Shown: positions 52,933-64,000, counted from the first letter of the stretch. The stretch: 64,000 nt of DNA from Microplitis mediator (GCF_029852145.1 NC_079969.1:7998001-8062000), one strand, 5' to 3'. A program made the numbers and translations. The notes: generated from the sequence alone by a model not told the origin.

Positions 52933-53510
52933 GTTGACTCGACGAAAATTTATTTAACAATGAAGGGTAGTGTTACTGGAGGTTTATAACTTACAGAAAT
53001 AGATAATAAAATATCAAGGGATAGAGAAAGTTACGGCATAACGTTTATGAAAATTACTATCTAAAGAAAATGTCATATGTCTATGAATAAATAATGACTT
53101 TCTATGCGTAGTAGATACAACCGGTTTCCTATTCCTTCCAACCCTTTTTCTATTGCGACTTTTGTTCTCGAAATAAGAACTGAATATTTCTACCCCGTAA
53201 TCAGAGACAGTATAGCAGAGAGATCGATGCGTGGTATAGATGATACTTATTATAATGATAGCTTTCGACATTTGACATATTCAGTTTTTGTCTCCGACGC
53301 ACGACAATATTTAACTCTATCATTTTATTGACTTTCATTTCCAGAATTTGACTTCCAAGGGTTTGTATTTATTTTGTTACCGTGGAGACAAAGTTAAATT
53401 TATATTATCCATGTATGACACTCTTGTATATATTCAGGGTAAGCTCGGATATATTGAATGAAATATACAATAAGTTTCGCAGAGTTTATTCTTATTGAAT
53501 GTCTTCTTGT
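52933..53510 (-). promoter_or_regulatory. conserved upstream module of OR-7
   Basis: X-box-like site at 53376-53389 (444 nt from the ATG); 5'UTR donor present. Confidence 0.65.
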
Positions 53511-53639
53511 GTAATATTGTATCAACATATGCATTTGGTATGTGAGATTCATTCGAGCGTCAACGTTTGGAAGTGTTAAGAATTGTTATCATTTTTCTTT
53601 GCAAATGGCATATTAGTGTGTGTATGTGTGCGTGTCTAA

Positions 53640-54412
53640 GTGGGGCAGAGCGGCCTCCATGGGGCAGAGCGGCCCCCCTGAAATTTTGACCAAAAAAAAA
53701 ATTTTTTTTTTTTCGACTAATTACTATAAATCCGATATGTTCGCGCATTTTTACCCCTACGCATGACATTTGGGGCAAAATGGACAAGCCCAAAATTTTG
53801 AAAAAGTGATTTTTTCATATTTTTATCGTCAAATTAAAAAAAAATTATTATAATTCTACATTTCTAGCCCTACGCATAACACCTGGGGCAAAATGGACCA
53901 GCCGAAACTTTCGAAAAAATTATTTTTTCATATTTTTCGGCCGTTTCTTTATGTAAGAGGCAAATTTGGTCACTAAAAATTTATAAAAATTAAATTTTTT
54001 TTTTTAGTTGATAAATTTTTGAAATAAAGTAAAATTATAGAATTGATTTTTTTTTTTATTAAATAACAATTAGTAATTAAGGTAATCGAGAGTGAACGAT
54101 TTTTTACGCTTTAAAAAATTTTTTTCGAGTAATATAAAACCAAAAATAGTTGTCAAGAGAAAGAAATACATTCTTAATAATGAAAACAATTTAAAAAAAA
54201 AAAAAACGAAAAAAAAAATTTTTTTTATCACTTTTTGAAGGGGGGCCGCTCTGCCCCACAAACAAAAAAAAAATTTTTCAGATTTTTGGCAAAATGTCCA
54301 TAAATTTGTTCAAAATAGGACAAAAGTAAAGTGATCTTATGGTTGCAAGCCACAAAAAATAATAATTGGCTTAGGGGGGCCGCTCTGCCCCACCCTCCCC
54401 TATATTTAACAA
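53640..54412. mobile_element. pogo-like MITE, GTGGGGCAGAGCGGCC ends
   Basis: Left GTGGGGCAGAGCGGCCTCC (with a second GGGGCAGAGCGGCCCCCC just inside), right GGGGGGCCGCTCTGCCCCAC followed by CCTCCCCTA. It contains GGGGCAAAATGGAC twice (53762, 53884). Homologous to 16905-17812 but without the zinc-finger scrap. It lies upstream of the OR-7 module. Confidence 0.75.
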
Positions 54413-55189
54413 AATTCCAAATCTTTAAGTGATTTTCAACATTCTGTAACTCGAAGGGAACCGATCTCACAGTGAAAACAAGAAAAGCAAATAGTAGCTT
54501 TAGTGGGTTTCCAAAATTTATAATCAGGTTATCGTACAACAGCGAGACAGTTTAGTGTCACCTCGTTGTCGCCCAGGTGACGTCAGTTTAGCAGCAAAAA
54601 TTGTAAAACCGAAAGTTGCTGTTAGTTGCATTCCCGTAGGCACCCACTGTGACGATTCTCGTCATCATTGTTGAATGTTAACGATAACCAGTAGATAGCG
54701 TCTATACGAATATATACAAGCGTGCAGGAGTAAAAATGACGGCAGACAGGCAGCGAATTTCGCTTTCCAATTTTTACTAGCCATCTGACGTCCTTTTTTT
54801 TGTTTTTTCTTAAGGTATATATTGTTAGCCCTCGGACCCATCCTATATTCGGCCGCCTGAGTCACGTTCAAATTCAAATTCAAATCAAATTCACTTTTTA
54901 AACCAGATAGAATTCACTTTTTGAACCAGGTCGAATTCACAGGTCAGCGACAGGACGTATCTTAGGACCGAAAACCTCACACTTTTTGTGTGAAAAATTG
55001 TTTCGGCAAACCCACTGGGATTCGAACCCACCCCTAGTCAGTGATCAAAGTTCGAGAGACTTATGTCTTATACCTTATACTGTTCAACTCAAAAATGTTG
55101 AGTAATGAAATAATTTATTTGATATTTTTGTAACATGTATTTATTTTTAACTATCATCTGTCGATACACAACTGAGTAATCTTTATGAA
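54413..55189. other. intergenic DNA with a tRNA-like SINE piece
   Basis: GC-richer patch 54540-54960, no assignable frame. At about 55010-55090 on the minus strand GGTTCGAATCCCAG forms a B box with plausible T-arm, upstream of which a tRNA-like fold is poor; a SINE fragment is likelier than a tRNA gene. Confidence 0.45.
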
Positions 55190-55440
55190 TTTGATATAAG
55201 ATATTATACTGTGTGACAAGGGATGAAATAAGACGATTTCAGTTGAGGGTCAGGTTGAAATTGAAAGCCCATGGGCTGACATCACCCGGAGTCTGAAATC
55301 GTAGTTACTTCTGTGCCACGCACTATATTGTTCATATCACATGCATTGATACTGCGGGACGTTCGAATGTCTAGAGCCTGTCGCATCAGGCTAATTTCTG
55401 ATCGATAGCGCGGCATATAAATTATACTGTATTTTGAATA
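55190..55440. mobile_element. GTGACAAGGGATGAAATAAG repeat copy
   Basis: TATACTGTGTGACAAGGGAT, ACGATTTCAGTTGAGGGTC, GGCTGACATCACCCGG, AGTCTGAAATCGT, then GCATTGATACTGCGG. The best-preserved copy of this family; ACGATTTCAG and CTGAAATCGT form an inner inverted repeat. Confidence 0.65.
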
Positions 55441-55925
55441 TGTGAATTCAAGTAATTTGAACCGGTAAAGGAGCTTGTTAATAATCTAATCAATTACTAA
55501 TTAGAGGTTCACAACAAATAGATACAAGTTTTGACGGGAATGAAATAAAATCAGAAACTATTTTAGCGGTCAGAAATTAATGAGTACCTTTCTTAGGGAA
55601 AAAACTGATTAGTTTATACCCGCTAAATTGCATTGGTTTAAAATTGGCTTTTTTGACTGCCAAAACAGGCACAGAAACTCAATATTTTGATGCCAATTTT
55701 ATAAATATATATTGGGATGGTCAGGTGAACAGGGTATTGAAGTTAAATACTCGACCAATACTTTAATATATTTTTGTTATGTGGTAATTCCATTAGACTT
55801 CGTCATTGTAGTTTATAACTCAATAGAATTTTGGGATCATCTCTTGATTTTCTTAACTTTTGAATGTAAAGTACTGCTAAATTCTGATGAATAATATAAT
55901 ACTGATAATTTTTTTATAATTTAAA

Positions 55926-58671
55926 CTATTTTTGATGAAGAAGATTGTACGCTGAGTAAGAAAATTTAATGAGCTAAACAACAAAATTTTTCATAAATTA
56001 ATTACACTATTGAGGAAAGTAGTTGATTTAATATAAAGAAAAAAGAACACAAACTTTAGTGAAGGAATCTAATGAAAGTTCTATTAACTGACCGCTGGTA
56101 AATCTAATTGGTAAAATAGCCCGGGTCTTCATTATCAACAAATCTTTTTGACTTCTAGTAGTCAGAACTTGCCAATCCATGTTGTAAATTGCTAAATGTA
56201 TTCCTGAACTCTGAAAATAATCGTCTTAGTTAATAATAAAATAATTATATTTCATATTTTTCAACGCACGAAATGAACTTAAACAACGTTGGTTGCTTTC
56301 TAAATACTAGCGAATTTCCAAACCCGCCCGAGTCGAAATTAAAAAGATGATTTGAGCCTCCAAATCCTACACGAGGGTAAGGAGGTTCAAATCGTCCTTT
56401 TATAATATGAATATCCATACATCAAAGAGGTGATTTGAACCTAAACTTGGTAACTTTGTCCACTTTTACCAAGTTTAGGTTTAAATCATCTTTTTAAAAA
56501 TGTAAAATAAGCCTCCAGAGCCTAAATTTATAGACCGAGAAAGTCTCTCATCGGATCGCGTACAATTGGTAAAGAAACAGAAGAGAAAAGTGGGCCACTA
56601 ATTAAAAATGGCCGCCTTGATCGAAGAAAATTTGAAATTTAAAAATGACAAAAATAATGTTTTAGGAATAAACGTTTTGTCGTACGATTAAAAACAATGA
56701 AATCTAAAATATTAATAATAATAGCTAAAGTTATACGAATAGGCGTTCGAATAGAATAGTACTAAGTCATTCGAAATTCGAATTGAATAATTAGAACCTT
56801 TAAGTTTTTAGTATATGATTAATTAATCATTTTATGTGAACAATAAATACGAAGGATGTGCTGGATAACGGAAACTGTCAAAGAAATTGAAAAAACCGCT
56901 GAAAAATAATCTGCTGCCGCCGGGATTCGAAACCAAGACCTAACGAATATGAAGTATAACCACTGCCACATTGCTACTCGGACGCTCACGATTAGTTGGA
57001 AATATCTTTATCTAGTTAGAACGCAGCTATTGTAACAATAATATCATGCTAAAGAATTGAGCTCATTCGAAATTACATATTAAAAGTATGCTAGGCCTTG
57101 GAAGGTTAAATCATCATTTTAAAAAGTTGATTTAGTCCTTTATACGCTTCGTTTAGGGCATTGAGGACTTAAACAGCATTTTAAAATATATGATAGGCCA
57201 TGGAGGGTTAAAATACCATTTTAAAAAGGTGATTTACTCCTTCATACGCTACTTCTATTAGGACATTGAGGACTTAAATACCATATTACATTCAGCGGCA
57301 AGTCAAAGATCAAAAGAACTGAGGCTTCGGAGGTTCAAACTACTTTTTTAATTTTGACTCGGGCAGAATAGCTGTTTAATTTTTATAATAAAAATAAAAA
57401 AATTAATTTTTGTAGCACTCGTGACTTCAAAGTTAAGATTTATTTTGATTTAGAAATTTTTACTTTCTCATAAACCGTCGAAATGAATTCCCGAAATATA
57501 TAAAAGAGGATTTTCATTGAAATTGAATTTCGTGATTAGTAAAAGTATAGAATTTGATACCTCTCGTGTTACTTCATTGCCATACCAACAAAATAAAAAT
57601 ATTTGCAACAACATACATCCAAGATATATGACCATAAATATAAACTCAGGACTCATAAAAACAAGCTTCGTTGATGATTGAAGGATCAGACAAAGTATCA
57701 GAGAACTAAAAGAGTATTGGATAAATATTATCGGGGCAAATAAATCATTGGACTGTTGGGAGAACCTGTATTAGAAAAAAAAATATTTTCATGAAACAAT
57801 CATAAGGAATTTTATAATAATATACTCAACTGTAAAATAATCCAGTGATGATGAATGCATTGCTTAATAAGATGACGTTCACTCTCTCTTATTGTGCAAA
57901 TCGATCCATTAGTTGTGTTATTTAGTTTCCCTTCATTAAGTATTTCCACAAAATTCTCTAGACGATTTTTTAAAATTTGCAACTGACTACAATTTCGTAA
58001 AAAAACACCGTACACAACTGTGTCAAATGAGAATGCAATCATGGAGGTTACAGAAAGCGCGATCATTTGGTGAAAATATGCGACCCAAAATCCACTACTG
58101 TTGGTATGGCGATAAGGGAACCAGCCACTGATCGGAAGTGTTTTTGTCGGAATATTATTGAGTACCGAAGCACTGTTTATAATAACTACTGCAATACACA
58201 CTGAACCTCCATACTTTTTGACGAGATCCCTATGGTCAAACAAGAATACCTTGAACAGAGATATTAATTTTAAAAAGTAATACTTTAGGTAAGTAGAAAA
58301 AATAATACAAACTTTGCTTTTTTATCGTACTTTAATTGAATGTTAGCTTCTTCAGCGCATGTCACTCTGCAAATATTTGTGTCGAATAATTGTAAGACAT
58401 CTAATATTTCATTACGCTTCACATTAAGAAGAATCAGTTTCGAACAGCCGATTATAAATGTTAATGACATCGACATATTTTGAACAGTATCCTCGAAATT
58501 TGTAGTGTGAAATAAATCTATTATACAAGATATGCAAAAAGTAACCAATGTTAAGGCGATTGTTAAAGTATATATATTATATAACGTTCCTTTTCTACTG
58601 GTGCTCCACTCGAGTGGTTTCCACCCGCCGAAGTACTCGAGTATCATGAAACTATAGGGAAGAATTTTCAT
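55926..58671 (-). CDS. odorant receptor OR-8 (7tm_6), intact
   Basis: Exons 58671-58309, 58249-57831, 57765-57561, 56210-56055 and 55973-55926; 1191 nt, 396 aa. Exon 1 opens MKILPYSFMILEYFGGWKPL, as in OR-1, and the short intron 1 is nearly identical to that of OR-1 (CTTTAGGTAAGTAGAAAAAA on the plus strand), while exons 2-3 are closest to OR-7 (GGSVC, NNIPT, LLQIFLFCWYGNEV). This looks like a mosaic. Exon 4 has SGQLIELSLDSFTK (Gln for the usual Tyr/His). Intron 3 carries the 56327-57363 element. No lesion seen. Confidence 0.92.
56327..57363. mobile_element. CCCGAGTCGAAATTAAAAAG element in OR-8 intron 3 (1037 bp)
   Basis: Left CCCGAGTCGAAATTAAAAAG, right TTTTTTAATTTTGACTCGGG. OR-9 has the empty site AAACCCGGAATAGC. 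The interior has GATTTGAACCTAAACTTGGT and its complement close together, plus repeated GATTTA..CCTTTATACGC words. A tRNA-like fragment is nested at about 56925-57000. Confidence 0.85.
56925..57000 (-). repeat. tRNA-like fragment
   Basis: On the minus strand GGTTTCGAATCCCGGCGGC (B box) preceded by GTGGCAGTGGTTATAC (A-box-like). The stems do not pair well, so I regard it as a SINE/tRNA pseudogene inside the OR-8 intron element. Confidence 0.5.
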
Positions 58672-59250
58672 GTTGACTCGACGAAAATTTATTTAACAAT
58701 GAGGGGTAGTGTTACTGGAGGTTTATAACTTACAGAAATAGATAATAAAATATCAAGGGATAGAGAAAGTTACGGCTAAACGTTTATGAAAATTACTATC
58801 TAGAGAAAATGTCATATGTCTATGAATAAATAATGACTTTCTATGCGTAGTAGATACAACCGGTTCCCTATTTCCTCTGAACCCTTTTACTATTGCGACT
58901 TTTGTTCTTAAAATAAGGACCGAATATTTATACCCCGTAATCAGAGACAGTATAGCAGAAAGATCGATGCGTGGTATAGATGATACTTATTATAATGATA
59001 GCTTCCGACATTTGACATATCCAGTTTTTGTCTCCGACGCACGACAATATTTAACTCTATCATTTCATTGACTTTCATTTCCAGAATTTGACTTTAAGGG
59101 TTTGTATTTATTTTGTTACCGTGGAGACAAAGTTAAATTTATATTATACATGTATGACACTCATCCATATATTCAGGGTAAGCTCTGATATATTGGCTGA
59201 AATGTATAATAAGTTTCGCAGAGTTTATTCCTATCGAATGTCTTTTTGTG
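58672..59250 (-). promoter_or_regulatory. conserved upstream module of OR-8
   Basis: X-box-like site at 59115-59128 (444 nt from the ATG). Both antisense frames are broken in this copy by local changes near 58865-58890, yet spacing and the 14-mer are kept. Confidence 0.65.
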
Positions 59251-59559
59251 TTCTATTGTATCGTTATCCACATTTAGTGTATAAAATTTAGCATTAAAAG
59301 GTAACTAAGTGTTCCAACATCGATAAGTGTCACAAAGATCAACAGTTAATTAAATGCGTTCATCAGAAAATTAGCGGTTTTATTTCCTTTCAGTCTTGTG
59401 AAACTCGAATTTTCATTAATTGTCAACGTACAGCCGAAGTTTATTTAAGCAGTCGTTAGAGACTGTAGGGGAAATACAAGATTTAGGCTCCCCCATCTAA
59501 GTTCTTCGCTCGCTTCTGATCTGTGTCAACTACTTATGTGAATCGTGACATTAGCTAGT

Positions 59560-59992
59560 TTTTCCTCATTAATCTATAAATTGTAGTATTGAGAAGGTTC
59601 GCGTGTTTAAATTTCCACTATATTTAAAAATTGGTCTATAACTTATTGAGCCACACCGTCTATTGTACGGTAATCCACCAATTTTATATAGTGGAAGTCT
59701 AAACATGCAAACCTTCTCAATAAGACAATTTATAGATAAATTGAGAAAAATATAGATAGCCCGAACTGGGAATCGAACCCAGACCAATTCGGTATCGCGC
59801 CGAATGCTCTACCAGTTGAGCTATCCGGCACTGTACTTATATTCCGTTCAATTTGATCTATAACTTATTGAGTCACACCGTCCATCGTACTGTAATATAC
59901 CAATTTTATATCGTGGAACCTAAACACGCGAACCTTCTCAATAAGACAATTTATAGATTAATTGAGAAAAATATAGATAGCCCGGACTGGGC
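59560..59992 (-). repeat. tRNA-derived SINE, tandem copies
   Basis: On the minus strand a tRNA-like head (about 59833-59757) has ATAGCTCAACTGGTAGAGC (A box), a perfect TTCGG/CCGAA anticodon stem and CTGGGTTCGATTCCCAG (T-arm). The body is TCTATATTTTTCTCAATTTA, TATAAATTGTCTTATTGAGA and TTATAGATCAAATTG. The body is repeated upstream with a truncated head (to 59992) and downstream (59560-59690), a head-to-tail array with about 240-bp period. Position 33 of the anticodon loop is not T, so it is not a working tRNA. Confidence 0.75.
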
Positions 59993-60589
59993 TAGTTATT
60001 CATAGTTTTCCAAATGAATTTTCTATACAGGAATCCAGATTTCCATACTTTTTTCTATGGATGACTATATAAATACATACTTTTCAATGTTGATTCCCAT
60101 GGATTCTTGTGTAAATCCATACTTCCCTGTACTCTTTCTCTTCATGATCGCTCTGGATCTGCATGTAATGTGCTGCAATTCGTTCTTTAGTTTAAATAAT
60201 ATTATCAACAAAAAATTTAAGAAACACCTTCTTTAACTTTCTTTTCAGATATTTTGTATTAACGCTCTGATATGAGTCAGAACTCATTTAAATCTTAATT
60301 TTGATCACTTACATTAATTTTTGTCTGAAAACACTGACTTTATTCATAATAATAATAATAATAATTTTTCCGAGCTCTTTGAGCTTAAAAACAGCAGGAA
60401 GTTCTGGGGCTAGCCCGCAGGGCCAACCCATTTCCAGATCTCTTTTCGCGATTCCATTATTTTAGAGTTAGACGTAATTGTATTTTAATTAAAACAATTT
60501 AATATTAATCTTTTCATCTCTTCAATTTTGTGCGCAGTGTACAAACTACTAAATACTAACTTAAAATTTATAATTTACTGGAATTTAAA
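59993..60589. other. OR-8 to OR-9 spacer, no gene seen
   Basis: AT-rich. It contains a reversed fragment of the AACTTCCCGCT element (about 60370-60430, with CAGCAGGAAGTTCTGGGGCT) and an (AAT)n run at 60349-60364. Confidence 0.5.
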
Positions 60590-63061
60590 CTATTTTTGAT
60601 GAAGAAGATTGTACGCCGAGTAAGAAAATTTAATGAGCTAGAGGGCACAAAAGATGAAATAATAAATTGTATTGTTAAGAGAAATGATTTAATTATCAAA
60701 ACAAATAAATTACACAAACTTTAGTGAATGAATCTAATGAAAGTTCTATCAAATGACCACTGGTATATTTAATTGATAAAATAGCCCGGGTTTTTATTAT
60801 CAACAAATCTTTTTGACTTCTAGTTGTCAAAACTTGCCAATTCATATTGTAAATTGCAAAATGTATTCCTGAACTCTGAAAATAATTGTCTTAGTTAAGA
60901 ATAAAATAATTATATTTCATATTTTGGAACACACGAAATGAACTTAAACAAAATTGGTTGCTTTCTAAACACTAGCGAATTTACAAACCCGGAATAGCTA
61001 TTTAATTTTTATAATAAAAAAAATAAATGAATTTTTCATGATACCAGCATCGAAACTCGAAGTTTCAGTGTCTCTACAGCCTGTCGAAACAAGCTAATTT
61101 CAACCCGATGCTGCAAAGAACTGCTAGCGAATTCGTAATTCGAAAATACCTTCATACAGCGGGCAGAAACATGCGTGTTTCTTTCCTTGGGAAGAAACAA
61201 TTGTTTCTGCCCGGTGTCAGTTATATTTAATGTTCATTTGCAGCCTTATTACAATCATTTGTTTACTTGTCAATTCAGTTTACTCATTTCATTTTTTAAG
61301 TGACAGTTTTAATTAACCAAATAAAATTACTAAAAAATGAGTGAAAATAATATTTTTGTCTTATTTACTATTTAATAAGTGACTGTAAATCACATATTTC
61401 TTATTCTCTAACAGTTCTCCACATCATTGGCTTGAAATTAACTTCACGGAGAGAAATGTCAAGTAAATATGCCTACGGAAGCATAGTAATTATTACATTA
61501 CTCTATAGTTTGTACAAGCAGTCACATAAGAGCGACGTGACACAAACTATAGAGTAATGTAATTATTACTATGCTGCATAGGCATATTTACTTGACATTT
61601 CTCTCCGTGTTGTTTCTTACTGGCTGCTGACACTGGAACTTGAAGTTCCGATGCAGGTAATCATGAAAAAATATAGTGTGTGACTCAGGATAAAACACGA
61701 TTTCAGACTGCAGTTGATGTCAGCCCTCGCCTGTGGCTCGGGGAGCCAACCGCACCCTAGTCTGAAATCGTCTTGTTTTATCCCTTGTCACACAATATAC
61801 TATTTGTAGCACTCTTGATTTCAAAGTTAACATTTATTTTAATTTAGAAATTTTGACTTTCCCATAAACCGTCGAAATGAATTCCCGAAATATATAATGG
61901 AGGATTTTCATTAAAATTAAATTTCGTGATAAGTAAAAATATAGAATTGTATACCTCTAGCGCTACTTCATTGCCATACCAACAAAATAAAAATATTTGC
62001 GATAACATACATCCAAGGTATATGACCATAAATATAAACTCAGGACTCATAAAAACAAGCTTCGTTGATGATTGAACGCTTAGACAAAGTATCAGAGAAC
62101 TCAAAAAATATTGCATAAATATCATCGGAGCAAATAAATCATTAGATCGTTGAGAAAATCTGTTTAAAAAAACACAAAGTTCATGAGGAAATTCTAAGTA
62201 ATATTATTAAAATATACTCAACTGTAAAATAATCCAGTGATGATGAATGCATTGCTTAATAAGATGACGTTCACTCTCTCTTATTGTGCAAACCGATCCA
62301 TTAGTTTTGTTATTCAATTTTTCTTCATTAATTATTTCAACAAAATTCTCTAGGCGATTTTTTAAAATTTGTAATTGACTGCAATTTTGTAACAAAACAC
62401 CATAAACAACAGTGTCAAACGAAAATCCAATCATTGCCACATAAAAATGTGCGATACTTTGATGACAATATGCGACCCAAAATCCGGTGCTGTCGTTATG
62501 TCGATAAGGGAACCAGCCATTGAAAGGAAGCGTTTTAGCGGAAGTATTGTCTAATACTGAAGCACAGGTTATTGCAACAACTGCACCTGACACCAAACCT
62601 CCATACTTTTTGACGAGACTTCTATACTAAAACAAAGTCACCTTTAACAGAGATAGATTATGAAAAGCAATTCTTTAGGTGAATTTAAAAAATAATACAA
62701 ACTCCACTTTTTTATCAAATTTCAATTGTATGTTAGCTTCATTAGCGCATCTGGCTTTACATATATTGAGGTCCAATAACTTAATGACGTTTTTTAATTC
62801 ATTATATCTCCACTTGAGAAAAACCAATTTGAAAAAGTTAACTATGAAAGTAAATGACACTGCCATATCATGAACAATATCTTCAAAATTTGTTGTGTAA
62901 AATAAATCTAACATACAAGATATACTGAAAGTGCCCATTGTTAAGGCGACCATTAGTGTATACATATCATATAACTTTCCTTTTATGCTTCTGTTCCACT
63001 CGAGTGGTTTCCACCCGCCGAAGAACTCGAGTACAATGAAACTGTAGGACAGAGTTTTCAT
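60590..63061 (-). CDS. odorant receptor OR-9 (7tm_6), possible pseudogene or altered splice site
   Basis: Exons 63061-62699, 62641-62223 (or 62626-62223), 62159-61955, 60875-60720 and 60637-60590. With the acceptor used by the other eight genes (62641), exon 2 reads VTLF and then TAG at 62627-62629. The same change makes TTGTTTTAG, a good splice acceptor; starting exon 2 at 62626 keeps the frame and only drops five residues before TM3 (YRSLVKKYGGLV), giving 391 aa. All other exons are open, with FLFCWYGNEV and SYSAYNLLHQK. It is the most diverged copy in exon 1 (WRYNELKNVIKLLDLNICKARC). Intron 3 contains the composite element 61037-61803. Confidence 0.75.
61037..61803. mobile_element. composite GTGACAAGGGAT element in OR-9 intron 3
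   Basis: Begins CATGATACCAGCATCGAAAC and carries near its right end CTGAAATCGTCTTG..CCCTTGTCACACAATATA, the reverse of the 55190 copy. GATTTCAGACTGCAG..TAGTCTGAAATC forms an inner inverted repeat. A 165-bp hairpin MITE is nested at 61445-61609. The other OR introns lack it. Confidence 0.7.
61445..61609. mobile_element. near-perfect hairpin MITE, CACGGAGAGAAATGTCAAGT ends (165 bp)
   Basis: The two arms of about 70 bp are almost exact complements (CACGGAGAGAAATGTCAAGT ... ACTTGACATTTCTCTCCGTG; inner ACTCTATAGTTTGT / ACAAACTATAGAGT) around a loop of about 20 nt. TT flanks both sides. This is the cleanest hairpin in the window. Confidence 0.9.
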
Positions 63062-63640
63062 GTTGACTCGACGAAAATTTATTTAACAGTGAGGGGTAGT
63101 GTTACTGGGGGTTCATAACTTACAGAAATAGATAATACAATATCAAGAGATAGACAAAGTTACGGCTAAACGTTTATGAAAATTACTATCTAAAGAAAAT
63201 GTCATATGTCTATGAATAAATAATGACTTTCTATGCGTAGTAGATACAACCGGTTTCCTATTCCTTCCAACCCTTTTTCTATTTCGACTTTTGTTCTTAG
63301 AATGAGAACCGAACATTGCTACCCCGTTATCATATATAGTGTAGTAGAGAGATCGATGCGTGGTATAGATGATACTTATTATAATGATAGCTTTCGACAT
63401 TCGCCGAATTCAGTTTTTGTCTTCGACGTACGACAATATTTGACTCTATCATTTTATTGACTTTCATTTCCAGAATTTGACTTCCAAGGGTTTGTATTTA
63501 TTCTGTTACCGTGGAGACAAAGTTAAATTTATATTATCTATGCATGACACTCATGTATATATTCAGTGTAGGCTCGGATATATTGTATGAAATATACAAT
63601 AAATTTCGCAGAGTTTATTCTTATCGAATGTCTTTATGTG
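63062..63640 (-). promoter_or_regulatory. conserved upstream module of OR-9
   Basis: X-box-like site at 63505-63518 (444 nt from the ATG). The 5'UTR donor is present, and both antisense frames are open here. Confidence 0.65.
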
Positions 63641-64000
63641 TAATATTGTAGAACCACATCGAAAGGTAACCAAGTATTTAACCATCGATAAGTCTGATCA
63701 GTAGTAAATTACACTGTCCAATATAAGGTACTAACATCAAAGTTTGAGCTCTTAATAGTAATATTAACAACTACTTCATCGCAATTTTCAATTTTCCATT
63801 TAAATAACACGGGAAATATTTGTTTTGAAGTTTGGAATTTCATCACTCACCAGTGAATCAGTGTATCGGAAAATTTATAGTCTATTTTAGTATTACTTGG
63901 CTCATCTTAAAATGTTATCGGACCTTTTTTGTAGATCATTCATAACAGGGCTATGCTGCTACTCTGGTCGTCCACATTTAAGGGCGCCACTGGAAGTAAT
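63641..64000. repeat. window edge: partial TTTTTTGTAGA repeat
   Basis: After the module the sequence changes to DNA related to the 22980 and 29961 repeats (TTCCATTTAAATAACACGGG, GACCTTTTTTGTAGATCATT). No gene is seen before the window ends. Confidence 0.4.

Noticed and set aside
59757..59833. tRNA gene on the minus strand
   Set aside because: Good A and B boxes, but the acceptor stem is one base short, position 33 is not T, and the unit is repeated with a common non-tRNA body, so it is a SINE head.
12305..63061. polydnavirus (bracovirus) proviral segment, considered because the host looks like a braconid
   Set aside because: No virulence-type genes, no direct-repeat junction motifs that I can recognise, and the content is receptors and small DNA transposons.

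Overview
The window is nuclear DNA of an insect, very AT-rich and full of small inverted-repeat transposons. The gene content (insect-type introns, a 7tm_6 odorant-receptor tandem array, Tim16, CCDC186, SWI5) points to a hymenopteran, most likely a parasitoid wasp (Braconidae is my best guess). The species call is inference. There are no operons, CRISPR arrays or bacterial features.

Left part, 1-12 kb: three conserved single-copy genes. A small SWI5-type recombination protein is on the minus strand (421-738), with an unexplained small ORF/exon upstream of it (903-1118). The mitochondrial import-motor subunit Tim16/Pam16 is a single-exon gene on the plus strand (2326-2709). CCDC186, a Golgi/dense-core-vesicle coiled-coil protein, is on the plus strand in five coding exons (4652-10720), reconstructed here as 893 aa with every splice phase consistent. 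Its probable promoter near 3.05 kb carries NRF1-like and YY1-like sites. Its introns hold a tandem array of a GGCCCATTTTACCCC-type motif, a piggyBac-type MITE and a possible LTR-element remnant.

Right part, 12.3-63.1 kb: nine odorant receptor (OR) genes, all on the minus strand, called OR-1 to OR-9 from left to right. Each has the same five coding exons (363, 419, 205, 156 and 48-57 nt), the same intron phases and about 396-399 codons. Seven look intact. OR-5 has a nonsense codon in exon 4. OR-9 has an in-frame TAG at the start of exon 2 that also creates a possible in-frame splice acceptor. Upstream of every OR lies the same block of about 560 bp. It contains a short 5'UTR intron and an RFX/X-box-like 14-mer placed exactly 444 nt (443 in OR-6) from the ATG. 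By eye this block is more conserved than the receptor exons, and it is my leading candidate for a shared regulatory module.

Between and inside the ORs is a dense set of non-autonomous DNA transposons, often nested. Because the OR introns are paralogous, the other copies serve as empty sites, and exact insertion limits and target duplications can be read for many elements. Families recognised by their ends include CACGG/CACTG...TA-site elements, GGGG-rich pogo-like elements with two transposase-like scraps, CCCGAGTCGAAA elements, CCCGTATG elements, ATGATCCTGAAGTTAGCAGAC elements with an 8-bp target duplication, and tRNA-derived SINE pieces.
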